DNA of 64,000 bases from Ancylomarina euxina (GTDB lineage Bacteria; Bacteroidota; Bacteroidia; Bacteroidales; Marinifilaceae): NCBI RefSeq assembly GCF_003863355.1, contig NZ_QQWG01000003.1, forward strand, positions 186,001-250,000, in the 5' to 3' direction. Numbering within the stretch: the stretch's first letter is position 1; every line of letters begins with the position of its first letter. Below, one piece after another: positions 36,304 through 46,200 of the stretch. The notes under the pieces were generated by a model. The model searched no databases and was not told the DNA's origin. It was given only the letters and a program-made list of their open reading frames with translations. A program made the position numbers and the translations under genes.

Positions 36304-36861
36304 TTATAGCGCCACTAACTCGCTGTTTTTAATCAATTCTTTTAATAATTTTCGAGCTCTAAAAATATAGTTTTTTACAGTCCCTTCAGGTAAGCCCGTT
36401 ATTTCAACGATTTCTTTATAACCCATCTCCTCCAGATGATACAAACTTAATACGGTCTTGTATTGAGAGGGAAGTCGGTCAACCATTTGTCTCACATATG
36501 CCTTCAGTTCTTGTTTCTCAATTATATTCTGAGGATGATCATATGTTATCATGTCGTTGTGCAAAAATTCTCTTTCTGAGTCATCGATATCGGTTTCAGC
36601 TTTCTTTTTCTTAATGTGGTTGACTGCAACTCTGTAGGCAATTGTTGCTATCCAAGTTGAAAGCTTTGAATCTCCCCTAAACTCTGGTAATTTCTGATGC
36701 ACTTTTATAAATACTTCTTGGCAGACATCCTCCAAATCTTCTTGACGGTTCAACAAACGGGCAGCCACGTGAAATACGAGTCGCTCATATTGCTTCACCA
36801 AAAACCGAAAGGCCTGTGGATTACCATTACATATTTGGTGTATCAGTTCTTTTTCCTTCAT
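36304..36861 (-). CDS. ECF-family RNA polymerase sigma factor
   Basis: Sigma factor for an extracytoplasmic-stress-type regulon. Region 2 is visible as YERLVFHVAARLLNRQEDLEDVCQEVFIKVHQ (about residues 24-55), with FRGDSKLSTWIATIAYRVAVN for promoter -10 recognition. Region 4 is LPSQYKTVLSLYHLEEMGYKEI followed by the helix-turn-helix GLPEGTVKNYIFRARKLL. Only short parts of these blocks are diagnostic. Length (185 aa) is normal. The downstream gene, 11 bp away, is a probable anti-sigma or membrane regulator. Confidence 0.93.
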   Translation of the reverse strand: MKEKELIHQICNGNPQAFRFLVKQYERLVFHVAARLLNRQEDLEDVCQEVFIKVHQKLPEFRGDSKLSTWIATIAYRVAVNHIKKKKAETDIDDSEREFLHNDMITYDHPQNIIEKQELKAYVRQMVDRLPSQYKTVLSLYHLEEMGYKEIVEITGLPEGTVKNYIFRARKLLKELIKNSELVAL

Positions 36862-37108
36862 CTTCTGCTTGAGTAGACAAGCACTCGTTTAAATAGGTTG
36901 CAATAAAATGAATAAATTCTAAAAATATTTCTTGGATATTTTTTCAGCAGTCCTAAAGTTAGCTATTTAATGATGAAGATTGGATAAATGATAGAGTCCA
37001 AAAGTTTAATAATATGGATGTTCAAAAAAAAATCAAATATTTTGCAACATTTTAAAACTTTGTTAGGTCTAATAGGCAAACACATTGAAAAACTTAAAAT
37101 TTGAAAAT

Positions 37109-37480
37109 ATGAATATCGGTGAAACTTTAATGTTGGTGGTAATTTTCTTTAGTATTATCACCTTTGTGAAAATTATGTCTTCTCATTTTTTGAAGAGAAA
37201 GATAATCAAAACGGGACATCTTGATCGAGCTGAGATTTTGGATCAGAATACAGACGTTGAAATTAAAAAACAAGTGAAGTACGATCAGTTTCCTGCTTTG
37301 AAATGGGGATTGGTTGCTTTCTTTGGAGGCTTAGGATTTATAGCAATGGAAGTCTTAGGTATGCAATACCCAATGTTTAAAGAATATAGAAGTGCTATGC
37401 CTTATGGAATATTCTTTGTTTCGGTTTCTATCGGATTCTTAGCGTATTATTTCATAATGAGTAAAAAAATGAAAGAATAA
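37109..37480 (+). CDS. Small membrane protein of unknown function
   Basis: Function not recognised. The ATG at 37109 is used instead of an upstream TTG at 37085. The 123-aa protein has a helix at about residues 5-22, a polar basic loop, and two more helices (about 63-80 and 92-113), ending in KKMKE. It looks like the DUF6249-type small membrane proteins of Bacteroidota, often found beside ECF sigma genes, which fits the divergent neighbour at 36861. It is closed by its own terminator. Confidence 0.7.
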   Translation: MNIGETLMLVVIFFSIITFVKIMSSHFLKRKIIKTGHLDRAEILDQNTDVEIKKQVKYDQFPALKWGLVAFFGGLGFIAMEVLGMQYPMFKEYRSAMPYGIFFVSVSIGFLAYYFIMSKKMKE

Positions 37481-37503
37481 TCTTTTTTGTTATAAGACAA
37501 AAT

Positions 37504-37537
37504 AAACCCTCTCAAAAAATAACATTTGAGAGGGTTT
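37504..37537. terminator. Bidirectional hairpin terminator
   Basis: Perfect 13-bp arms AAACCCTCTCAAA (37504-37516) and complement (37525-37537). It lies between the converging small membrane protein and the beta-oxidation operon. Confidence 0.85.
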
Positions 37538-37551
37538 GTTATATCTACTAG

Positions 37552-39336
37552 TTAAAAGCAGTGCTTGTTTTCTTCAATCAACTTATCAGCAATTAAACGG
37601 CGTTTATCTTTACTGTTTAAGCCAGAGTGTTTGGTGAATCGTTTGATACCAAGTAGCATCATTCTTAACTCATCACCTTCGGCAAAAGAGTTAAGAGCAT
37701 CTTTGGCATTTTTATGAATTCGATCGGCTGCATCGTAAATAAAAACTTCTGCCATGGCGATTTGTTCCTTGCAATTTCCCTCACCTTTTAGTTCGATTAG
37801 TCGCTCAACTCTCAATAAAACAGAATCAGATAAGTAACAATCCGCTATGATGTCAGATATACCCATAAGGATTTCTTGCTCTGTGCCTAATTTCTGCATG
37901 AATTTTTGAGCTGCTGCACCCGAAACTAAAAGAGCTGCTTTTTTGAAGTTTGCCACAAGTTTATTTTCTCTAACGAATAAGCTCTCGTCAATTTCACCAA
38001 AATCAGGAATAGACATGAGTTCTTTAGCTACAGCTTGTGATGCTACCAAAAGTGGAAGTTCGTTTTTGAAAGCTTTTTTCATTAGGAAATCGACAACAAG
38101 CATGCGATTGATCTCGTTTGTTCCTTCAAAAATACGGTTGATACGTGAATCGCGATAAGCTCTTTCCATAGGAGCTTCAGAAGAATAACCCATGCCACCA
38201 TAAATCTGTACACCTTCGTCTACAACATAGTCTAAAGCTTCAGAGCTTGCGACTTTCAAAATGGCAGATTCTGCAGCAAATTCTTTTTGAGCATGAATAA
38301 GGGCATCTTCTTTGCTCATTCCCGCAGCCATTAATTCAGTTATGTTGTTGTGTATATCATTGCTGCAGCGATAAATTGCTGATTCAATAGCAAATAGGCG
38401 AATGCATTGTTGTCCCATCTTGGCTTTTATGGCTCCAAAGTTAGAAATGCTCTTTCCGAACTGAACACGTTCGTTAGCATATGTAATGGTGTTGGTGATC
38501 ACATTTTTTCCTGCTCCCAATACAGCAGCAGCTAATTTTAGTCTTCCATTATTCAAAACATTTAGTGCAATTCGGAAGCCATCACCTCTTTCGCCAAGAA
38601 GGTTTTCCACTGGAATTTTGCAGTCCTCAAAAAATATCATGCAAGTTGATGATCCTTTTATTCCCATTTTCGGTTCTTCCAGACCTAAACTGATACCATT
38701 GAATGTTTTTTCAACTATAAAAGCACTTAAGTTTTTGTCATCATCGATTTTTGCAAAAACAGTGAAGACATCGGCAAAGCCTGCGTTGGTGATCCACATT
38801 TTTTGTCCATTTAGGATGTAATGCTTACTATCCTTATCAAGTATGACCTTAGATTTACATGAACTGGCATCAGAACCAGCTCCTGGTTCTGTTAAACAAT
38901 AAGCCCCTTTGTATTCTCCACTTGCCAGTTTGGGTAAATATTTTGATTTTTGAGTTTCTGTTCCATAATAAAGAATTGGAAGCGTGCTAATGCCTGCATG
39001 AGCTGCAAATGCTACAGCAAATGAGCTATAAGTTCCCATTATTTCGGTACTTAGCATAGAGGTATTCATATCTTGTCCAAAGCCTTCATACTTTTCGGGT
39101 ATAGCTATTCCCAATAAACCTAGTTCACCAGCTTTACCCAAAAGTTCAACCATTAAACCGTCTTTCTTGTTATCGATTTCATCGAGTAAGGGAGCAACTT
39201 CTTTTTCGAGGAAATCACGGCAAGTTTCCTTGATCATGATTTGTTCTTCCGAAAATTCTTCAGGAATAAATATGTCTTGGGGTTTGGTTTCTTTGACCAA
39301 GAATTCACCGCCTTTGGGATATTTTTTCGTTGTCAT
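37552..39336 (-). CDS. Acyl-CoA dehydrogenase (long VLCAD-like form)
   Basis: FAD enzyme for the first step of beta-oxidation. The ATG at 39336 (MTTKKYPKGGEFLV) is used; the longer frame would overlap the thiolase gene. Blocks: FSEEQIMIKETCRDFLEKEV near residue 24, YCLTEPGAGSDAS near 148, WITNAGFADVFTVFAK near 183, and the catalytic-Glu region RIFEGTNEINRMLV near 405. A C-terminal extension of about 170 residues gives 594 aa, as in the VLCAD/ACAD9-like group. It is the last gene of the four-gene fatty-acid operon, 61 bp after thiolase. Confidence 0.93.
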   Translation of the reverse strand: MTTKKYPKGGEFLVKETKPQDIFIPEEFSEEQIMIKETCRDFLEKEVAPLLDEIDNKKDGLMVELLGKAGELGLLGIAIPEKYEGFGQDMNTSMLSTEIMGTYSSFAVAFAAHAGISTLPILYYGTETQKSKYLPKLASGEYKGAYCLTEPGAGSDASSCKSKVILDKDSKHYILNGQKMWITNAGFADVFTVFAKIDDDKNLSAFIVEKTFNGISLGLEEPKMGIKGSSTCMIFFEDCKIPVENLLGERGDGFRIALNVLNNGRLKLAAAVLGAGKNVITNTITYANERVQFGKSISNFGAIKAKMGQQCIRLFAIESAIYRCSNDIHNNITELMAAGMSKEDALIHAQKEFAAESAILKVASSEALDYVVDEGVQIYGGMGYSSEAPMERAYRDSRINRIFEGTNEINRMLVVDFLMKKAFKNELPLLVASQAVAKELMSIPDFGEIDESLFVRENKLVANFKKAALLVSGAAAQKFMQKLGTEQEILMGISDIIADCYLSDSVLLRVERLIELKGEGNCKEQIAMAEVFIYDAADRIHKNAKDALNSFAEGDELRMMLLGIKRFTKHSGLNSKDKRRLIADKLIEENKHCF

Positions 39337-39397
39337 ATCTGAGGATTTATAGTTCTTACTACTTGATATTTTATAATTGTTTAGTTTTGGATATGCC

Positions 39398-40573
39398 TTA
39401 GAACACTTCGAATATTCCTGCTGCACCTTGCCCTGACCCAACACACATACTTACCATACCATATTTTTGCTTTTGTTTTTTCATTTCATGAATTAGCTGT
39501 ACAGTTAGTTTTGTTCCTGTACAGCCAAGAGGATGACCTAAAGCAATAGCCCCTCCATTAATGTTGGTTATCTCAGGATTGATATTGAGTTCCCTCATTA
39601 CTGCTAAAGCTTGTACAGCAAATGCTTCATTTAATTCTAACTGCTCAATCTGATTCATATTTATGCCTGATCTTTTCAAAACCTGAGGAATTGCTTCTAT
39701 AGGCCCAATTCCCATATGTTTAGGCTCTACACCAGCAACGGCATAATTAACAAAACGGGCTAGAGGTTCTACATTAAGTTGTTTTAGCATTTTTTCAGAT
39801 ACAACTAAAACAAAGGCAGCCCCATCAGATGTTTGTGAAGAGTTACCTGCAGTCACAGTCCCTTTTAAATCAAACACGGGTCTTAGTTTACTCAAGCCTT
39901 CAAGTGTCGTATCTTTTCTTGGTCCTTCGTCTTGAGAAATGATATGTTCTTTATGTTCTAATATATCGTTCCCATTTACAAAATTTTCAATAAGAGTAAT
40001 AGGAACAATTTCGTTAACAAATCGATTTTTACTAATGGCTTCAATTGCTTTTTTGTGAGAGTGATATGAGAACTCGTCCTGATGTTCACGAGAAATATTG
40101 TATTTCTTATGTAGAGCTTCAGCGGTTATTCCCATATTCCAATACCAATCCGGATTATTTTGAGCAATATTTAGATTTGGCACCACTCGCCATCCACCCA
40201 TGGGTATCATTGACATAGACTCCGCACCACCAGCCAAAATACAATCAGCTAAGCCCATCTCAATTTTAGAAGCCGCAATGGCTATAGATTCTAAACCTGA
40301 GGAGCAATATCGATTCACAGTCATACCTGGAACAGTGACAGTATTGAGTCCTAGAAGTGATATCATTCTGCCCATATTTAAGCCTTGTTCACCTTCTGGC
40401 ATCGCATTCCCAACGATAACATCATCAATTTGTTTGCTATCTATCATCGGAAAGCTATTCATGATATTTTGAACAACCCTTGCAGCTAAATCATCTGGGC
40501 GAATTAAACGTAGCTTGCCCTTTTTTGCTTTTCCTACTGCTGTTCTTTTTGCGGCTATTATATATGCGGTCAT
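39398..40573 (-). CDS. fadA: 3-ketoacyl-CoA thiolase
   Basis: Cleaves 3-ketoacyl-CoA to acetyl-CoA and a shortened acyl-CoA. The nucleophilic Cys lies in VNRYCSSGLESIAIA near residue 88, the His in GGAIALGHPLGCTG near 350, and the second catalytic Cys in MCVGSGQGAAGIFEVF at the C-terminus. 391 aa is the normal length. It lies 51 bp after the FadB-type gene, in the order expected for a beta-oxidation complex. A biosynthetic acetoacetyl-CoA thiolase is the alternative, but context favours degradation. Confidence 0.94.
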   Translation of the reverse strand: MTAYIIAAKRTAVGKAKKGKLRLIRPDDLAARVVQNIMNSFPMIDSKQIDDVIVGNAMPEGEQGLNMGRMISLLGLNTVTVPGMTVNRYCSSGLESIAIAASKIEMGLADCILAGGAESMSMIPMGGWRVVPNLNIAQNNPDWYWNMGITAEALHKKYNISREHQDEFSYHSHKKAIEAISKNRFVNEIVPITLIENFVNGNDILEHKEHIISQDEGPRKDTTLEGLSKLRPVFDLKGTVTAGNSSQTSDGAAFVLVVSEKMLKQLNVEPLARFVNYAVAGVEPKHMGIGPIEAIPQVLKRSGINMNQIEQLELNEAFAVQALAVMRELNINPEITNINGGAIALGHPLGCTGTKLTVQLIHEMKKQKQKYGMVSMCVGSGQGAAGIFEVF

Positions 40574-40624
40574 AATATTTGGTATTATAGGTTGATCTAT
40601 AAAATAGGATGTTATCTTCTAGAA

Positions 40625-43027
40625 TTAGTTTCGTAAAATTTTTCCTTTTTGCAATAGGCTTTGCATACGTTCCAAGGTCTTTTTCTCTTGACACAGTTTT
40701 ACAAAGGTCTTCCTTTCCAGATTTAGAAGATAGTTTTCTGAAACCAGAGTGGGTTCATTGAGTTCACCACCACTCAATATTTTACCTAATTCGATTGAAA
40801 GGTGTTTGTCGTATTCTGAAATATAATTTCCCACTTGCATGCCATCTGCACCAGAATAAACCAGACTTAAGCCTTCGTTACCTAATACGGTTATGTCTTT
40901 AGGTGGGATAGGAGGCGTATAACCTTTTTCAATCATTAGCAGGGCAGCCTGTTTTGCATATTTCAGTTGGTGTTTTCTACTGACAACAATTTCATCGACA
41001 TCCTTCCTGAGATAGCCTAAATCGAATGCCTCCCAAGCTGAAGTTGAAACTTTAGCTTGTCCGATGGTTAGGAATTTATCTCTAAATCGGTTGATACGAA
41101 CATCATCAGTTTTGATCTCATTAGACAAGCGTAAGGCAAATTCTTTAGAACCTCCACCTGCAGGAATAACACCAACTCCAAGTTCAACCAAGCCCATATA
41201 TGTTTCGGCATGTGCAATAACCTTATCACAGTGCATACTTACTTCACAACCTCCTCCAAGTGTCATATTGTGAGGAGCTGCAATAACAGGGAAAGGCGCG
41301 TATTTAAGTTTTAGCATGGTGTTTTGGAATGTTTTTACAACCATGTCCAACTCTTCAAATTCTTGTTCGATAGCCAGCATGAAAACCAGACCGATATTTG
41401 CACCTGCTGAGAAATGATCACCTTCGTTTGAAATGATAAGAGCTTGATGATCTGTCTCAGTGATTTCAATGGCTTTGTTGATGCCTTGAATAATTTCACT
41501 GCCAATGGTATTCATCTTAGAATGAAATTCTAAATTGATGATGCCATCTCCAAGATTGATAATGCTGCAACCTTCATTTTTCCATAAAGTTTGGCTCGAA
41601 CGAATGTTTTTAAGAGAAATGAATTGTTCTGATCCAGGAATTGTGATGTGCTGATTGGTTTTAATATCGTAGTATTGATTCTGTCCATTCTTAAGCTGAT
41701 AGAATGATTCTTTTTTATCCACCATTTCATAAATCCAAGCAGCTGGTTTTATACCTAGTTTTTCCATTTGCGGAATGGTTTTTTCGAATCCCAAACTATT
41801 CCAAATTTCAAACGGGCCAATTTCCCATGCAAAGCCAGCGCACATAGCTTCATCAATTTTATAAAGATCGTCTGTAATCTCAGGAATGCGATGCGAGATA
41901 TAGGCGAATAATCCAAAGAATAGTTTTTGATAGAACAAGTTGATTTTAGAATCTCCTTTTATCAAACTTTTTATTCGATCAGTTAGGTTTGGGAGAGCTT
42001 TGGCCTTTTCAAATTCAGCTATTTTAAGTTTAAGCATTGGCTGATATCCAAAGCTATTTAAGTTTAAGCTTAGAATTTCACTCTCTCCATTTTCAGATTT
42101 CACTTTCTTATAGAATCCCTGTTTTGTTTTAGAACCTAGCCATTGTAGTTCTAACATTTTTTGAATGCTATCAGGAATTAAGAATGTATCTTTTCCTTCA
42201 TCATTAACCAAAACCTGTTGTAAGTTTTGAGCGACAAAAACTAAGGTGTCTAAGCCGACAACATCGCAAGTTCTGAAAGTTGCGGATTTTGGTCGACCAA
42301 TAATAATACCTGTTAGTTTATCTATTTCCTGTACGGAAAAATCCATTTCTTCCATTAAATGAACAACTGACATCATGGAATATATACCAACTCTGTTGGC
42401 AATAAATGCAGGTGTATCTTTGCAGCTTACAACTGATTTTCCAAGAAAACGTTCTCCAAAATGAGTGAGAAAATCGATAAGCTCTTTACTGGTTTCTTTT
42501 GCTGGAATAATTTCCAATAGTTTTAAATATCGTGGTGGATTAAAAAAGTGGGTTCCACAGAAATGCTGCTTGAAATTATCACTTCTTCCCTGTGTTAATA
42601 TTTGAATGGGGATACCTGAAGTATTGGTTGTAATTAAGGTGTTTTCTTTTCTATAGAGTTCAATTTTTTCATAGAGACTCTTTTTGATTTCAAGGTTCTC
42701 AACAACAACTTCAATCACCCAATCGCAACTTTTTATTTTTGGAAGATCATCATCGAAATTTCCAATATTAACTCTTTTAGCAAATTCCTTTTTATATAAA
42801 GGATCAGGCTTTAATTTCAGAGTTCGATTAAAAAGTTCGCTTGTAATTCTATTTTTTACCTGTGGGTGATTCAAATCAAGCCCCTGTTTTTTTTCGTTCT
42901 CATTAAGTTCTTTTGGAGCTATGTCAAGCAATAAGACTTCGATACCAATATTGGCAAAATGACAAGCAATTTGAGCTCCCATGACACCAGCTCCAAGTAC
43001 TGCAACTTTTTTTATCTTGAAATTCAT
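40625..43027 (-). CDS. fadB: 3-hydroxyacyl-CoA dehydrogenase / enoyl-CoA hydratase fusion
   Basis: Bifunctional beta-oxidation enzyme. The N-terminal NAD-binding domain has VAVLGAGVMGAQIACHFA near residue 8; the C-terminal HAD domain follows with NRVGIYSMM and the FxxGPFE-like block FAWEIGPFEIWN near 400. The crotonase domain is C-terminal (about 490-680: SNEGDHFSAGANIGLV, MTLGGGCEVSMHCD, GVGVIPAGGGSKE). This order (dehydrogenase first) is the reverse of E. coli FadB and is the FadN-like arrangement common in Bacteroidota. It is 800 aa. It lies between the acyl-CoA synthetase and thiolase genes. Confidence 0.94.
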   Translation of the reverse strand: MNFKIKKVAVLGAGVMGAQIACHFANIGIEVLLLDIAPKELNENEKKQGLDLNHPQVKNRITSELFNRTLKLKPDPLYKKEFAKRVNIGNFDDDLPKIKSCDWVIEVVVENLEIKKSLYEKIELYRKENTLITTNTSGIPIQILTQGRSDNFKQHFCGTHFFNPPRYLKLLEIIPAKETSKELIDFLTHFGERFLGKSVVSCKDTPAFIANRVGIYSMMSVVHLMEEMDFSVQEIDKLTGIIIGRPKSATFRTCDVVGLDTLVFVAQNLQQVLVNDEGKDTFLIPDSIQKMLELQWLGSKTKQGFYKKVKSENGESEILSLNLNSFGYQPMLKLKIAEFEKAKALPNLTDRIKSLIKGDSKINLFYQKLFFGLFAYISHRIPEITDDLYKIDEAMCAGFAWEIGPFEIWNSLGFEKTIPQMEKLGIKPAAWIYEMVDKKESFYQLKNGQNQYYDIKTNQHITIPGSEQFISLKNIRSSQTLWKNEGCSIINLGDGIINLEFHSKMNTIGSEIIQGINKAIEITETDHQALIISNEGDHFSAGANIGLVFMLAIEQEFEELDMVVKTFQNTMLKLKYAPFPVIAAPHNMTLGGGCEVSMHCDKVIAHAETYMGLVELGVGVIPAGGGSKEFALRLSNEIKTDDVRINRFRDKFLTIGQAKVSTSAWEAFDLGYLRKDVDEIVVSRKHQLKYAKQAALLMIEKGYTPPIPPKDITVLGNEGLSLVYSGADGMQVGNYISEYDKHLSIELGKILSGGELNEPTLVSENYLLNLERKTFVKLCQEKKTLERMQSLLQKGKILRN

Positions 43028-43062
43028 AGTTAGAAATTTGCGTGTGGTTTGATAGAATATGA

Positions 43063-44835
43063 TTAGTTGGTGTAAATATCTTTTATGATATCCCGATATT
43101 TTTCTCTTAGAACCTTACGTTTTAACTTGAGAGTAGGTGAAAGTTCTCCCGTTTCTGGTGTCCAGGTATCTGTTACAAGTCGCATACTCTTTATGCGTTT
43201 GGGATGATCAAAAGTCTTGTTGTTTTTAATTAACTCTCGCCATATTCGTTTTTTGATTCTATCGTTATTAATGATCTGCTCCCTATTGGTGTAGGTGATG
43301 TACTTACGTTTGGCATATGATTCCAAAAATTCGAAATTAGGCGAAATTATTACCGCAGGGAATCGTTCCGATTCGCCAATTACAATGACTTGATCTATAA
43401 ATGGAGATTCCTTAAGTTTATTTTCCATGACTTGGGGAGCAATGTAAATACCTCCAGAGGTTTTGAAAATTTCTTTCTTTCTATCTGTTATTTTTAGAAA
43501 TCGTTCTTCTTGGATACAGCCAATATCTCCAGTATGAAACCAGCCATCTTTATCGATTACTTGTTTAGTAAGTTCAGGATCTTTATAATAGCCCAGCATA
43601 ATATTGGGACCTCTGGCAAGAATTTCACCATCATCGGCAATTTTAACCTCTACATCTTTGATAAGTGGCCCCACTGTTCCAAATCTAATGTCTGGCCATT
43701 TGTTTTGATTTGCGGCAATAATAGGAGAGGTTTCAGTTAAACCATATCCTTCCTGTACAGGAATACCAGCTGCCCAAAACAGCCGTTCTAATCGAACTTG
43801 AAGAGCCGCACCTCCTGAACACATAAATATGATGTTCCCACCCAATGCTTCTTGCCATTTGCTGAAGATGAGCTTTCTAGCAATTTTCAGTTGGAATTCA
43901 TACCATTCTCCATTAGCTCTGTTTAATTCGTATCGATAACCTAAGTTTACGGCCCAATTGAATAAAGAACGCTTTACAAAGCCTAGACTTTTACCCTTAG
44001 CCATAATTTTATCGTATACTTTTTCTAATAAACGAGGTACTGTTGCAAAGCCATGAGGCTTTATTTCTTTTAAGTTATCGCCAATTGTATCCATGCTTTC
44101 GGCGTAATAAATACTAATACCCTTGTACTGATATTGGTAATTAACCATCCGCTCATACACATGATTTATGGGTAGGAAACTAAGAGCTTTATGAGATGAA
44201 TTTAAAACGAGTCGTTCGGCAGAAGCCAGTACATTACTAAGGAAGTTGTGATGTGAAAGCATAACCCCTTTAGGTGTTCCTGTTGTTCCTGAGGTATAAA
44301 TGATCGTTAATAAGTCCTTTGGAGAGATATTTTTCTTGATCTCGTGAAGTTTATCTTTTTGATTGACCTCCACTTTTTTTCCTAGTTCAACTAAATTTTG
44401 CCAATTAGTGACATTATTGATCTGATTAAATGAGTATACCTTTATAATTGCTTCTTGGTTGCCTACAGCTTCCTGAATTTTGGCATAATGCGTTTCATTT
44501 GCAACGAAAATGGCTACAGGCTTGCAATGCTCAATAATATAATTGTAGCTCTTGCTTCCAATAGTAGGGTAGAGTGGAACGTGAACCAATCCGGTTTGAG
44601 ATAATGCCATATCCAAGAAATTCCACTCAGGGCAATTATTTGAAATGCTTATGACACGGTCGCCTTTTTTGAAACCTAATTCAAGAAAAGCATAGGCTAA
44701 TAGATTTGCATTACGGATATAGTCATGTGTACTATAACTAATCCATTCTCCATCTTCTTTTTTTACAAATGCTGACTCTTTCTCAGAGAAATGCTTTTGA
44801 TAATTATCTAATAAATCGAATATGCGCGTTACCAT
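43063..44835 (-). CDS. fadD: Long-chain acyl-CoA synthetase (AMP-forming)
   Basis: Activates fatty acids with ATP and CoA; entry step of the operon. Motifs: P-loop TIIYTSGTTGTPKG near residue 178, GYGLTETSPI near 365, GWFHTGDIG near 445, and TDRKKEIFKTSGGIYIAP near 462. The 590-aa length and the absence of membrane helices fit a peripheral-membrane FadD/FACL enzyme. It is the first gene of the unit fadD-fadB-fadA-acyl-CoA dehydrogenase, with gaps of 35, 51 and 61 bp. No transcription regulator gene adjoins. Confidence 0.94.
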   Translation of the reverse strand: MVTRIFDLLDNYQKHFSEKESAFVKKEDGEWISYSTHDYIRNANLLAYAFLELGFKKGDRVISISNNCPEWNFLDMALSQTGLVHVPLYPTIGSKSYNYIIEHCKPVAIFVANETHYAKIQEAVGNQEAIIKVYSFNQINNVTNWQNLVELGKKVEVNQKDKLHEIKKNISPKDLLTIIYTSGTTGTPKGVMLSHHNFLSNVLASAERLVLNSSHKALSFLPINHVYERMVNYQYQYKGISIYYAESMDTIGDNLKEIKPHGFATVPRLLEKVYDKIMAKGKSLGFVKRSLFNWAVNLGYRYELNRANGEWYEFQLKIARKLIFSKWQEALGGNIIFMCSGGAALQVRLERLFWAAGIPVQEGYGLTETSPIIAANQNKWPDIRFGTVGPLIKDVEVKIADDGEILARGPNIMLGYYKDPELTKQVIDKDGWFHTGDIGCIQEERFLKITDRKKEIFKTSGGIYIAPQVMENKLKESPFIDQVIVIGESERFPAVIISPNFEFLESYAKRKYITYTNREQIINNDRIKKRIWRELIKNNKTFDHPKRIKSMRLVTDTWTPETGELSPTLKLKRKVLREKYRDIIKDIYTN

Positions 44836-45150
44836 AAGCCTTAATTATGTGTTAAACTGACTTTAGTTGGCGTAAGCCTATATAAATGTTATAATGATAA
44901 AAGGGGAAATCTATTATCCTGTAGAGGGATCTAGATTTTAAATGTAGCGAGATTCAACTGCACAAATCGGGAAAATGGTTTCGCTATAAATTGAGGATTT
45001 TTTTTATCCTTATTAAAAGTTAAGCAAAACTTTTTTGAAATGGAAAAATATTTTTAAGTGGTGTATTATACTTATAGAAAGGAGTTTGTTCACTATTCTT
45101 GGACTGCAGAAGTGAATCAACGATGACCTGACTTTATATGATATCGTATT
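44836..45150. other. Intergenic region between fadD and fmt
   Basis: No gene or structured element was recognised apart from the fmt terminator at its left-hand boundary (45151-45189). The promoter of the fatty-acid operon should lie here, but no clear TAnnTTTG box was seen on the minus strand. Confidence 0.45.
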
Positions 45151-45189
45151 GCAAAAAAAAAGAGCTTACCTCTTTTTGAGATAAGCTCT
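45151..45189 (-). terminator. Hairpin terminator of the fmt unit
   Basis: Arms AGAGCTTA (45161-45168) and TAAGCTCT (45182-45189) with inner pairing CTC/GAG. On the minus strand nine T follow. It lies 22 bp after the fmt stop. Confidence 0.85.
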
Positions 45190-45211
45190 GTATATCAGAT
45201 ACTTTTATTTA

Positions 45212-46189
45212 TTAGTCTATTAAAAGCTTGTAATTATGGATTTGCTGAAATCCTCTTAGGAAATCTCCAATTTCCATTCTCTTTTTTCCTGCCATTTGAA
45301 TGGTTGTTAGGTTTAAGAAACCACCATCAACAGCGACTTTTAGGTACGTTTTTTTATCACTTAGAAGTGAGCCTATAGCATGTGAGTGAGATTCAATCTC
45401 TTTATTTGCAGTATAAACTTTGACAGGAACCTTTTTGCCATTAGTATCATATAATTCTGTCCAGGCAGCAGGATAGGGACTAAGACCTCTAATGTGGTTG
45501 TGAATATTTTCAATTGATGCAGACCAATTAATCTTACAATCATCCTTAAATATTTTTGGAGCAACTTTCAATGTTTCACCTTCTGTTACCAAATCATCTT
45601 GAGGAATTTGTGGATAGTCATTAGCTTCAATTGCTCTAACTGTTTTAACAACTAATTTGGAGCCAATTTCCATTAGATTATCATGAAGGATTTCAAGATT
45701 ATCATTTTCCCCTATGTTGATTTTTTCTTGGAAGATGACATTCCCCGTATCAATCTCTTTTTGTAAAAGGAAGGTTGATACCCCAGACTCCTTATCTCCA
45801 TTCATGATTGCCCAATTGATAGGGGCTGCTCCACGATAGTGAGGAAGTAAAGATGCGTGTAAGTTTAGTGTACCATATTTTGGCATATTCCAGACTACTT
45901 CGGGTAACATCTTGAATGCAACCACAACTTGTAAGTCAGCATTCAAAGCTTTTAGTTCAGCAAGGAATGTTTCATTTCTGAACTTCTCAGGCTGGAGAAT
46001 TGTTAAACCTTTTTCGAGGGCATATTTCTTGACAGCTGATTCCTGTATTTTTTGTCCTCTACCAGCAGGCTTGTCAGGATTTGTGATAACTCCTACAACA
46101 TTGCAACCAGCTTCAATTAAAGCATCAAGAGGAGCTACTGCAAACTCAGGAGTTCCCATATAAATAAGTCGTAAGCTATTTTTAGTCAT
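45212..46189 (-). CDS. fmt: Methionyl-tRNA formyltransferase
   Basis: Formylates initiator Met-tRNA with 10-formyltetrahydrofolate. The start region LRLIYMGTPEFAVAPLDAL and the catalytic/folate block NLHASLLPHYRGAAPINWAI near residue 108 are diagnostic; ETGVSTF-like DKESGVSTFLLQKEIDTG follows. The C-terminal tRNA-binding domain has HNHIRGLSPYPAAWT near 230. Length (325 aa) is normal. A 55-aa DUF5522-like gene ends 11 bp upstream and is probably in the same transcript. Confidence 0.95.
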   Translation of the reverse strand: MTKNSLRLIYMGTPEFAVAPLDALIEAGCNVVGVITNPDKPAGRGQKIQESAVKKYALEKGLTILQPEKFRNETFLAELKALNADLQVVVAFKMLPEVVWNMPKYGTLNLHASLLPHYRGAAPINWAIMNGDKESGVSTFLLQKEIDTGNVIFQEKINIGENDNLEILHDNLMEIGSKLVVKTVRAIEANDYPQIPQDDLVTEGETLKVAPKIFKDDCKINWSASIENIHNHIRGLSPYPAAWTELYDTNGKKVPVKVYTANKEIESHSHAIGSLLSDKKTYLKVAVDGGFLNLTTIQMAGKKRMEIGDFLRGFQQIHNYKLLID

Positions 46190-46200
46190 ATCGAGTTTTT

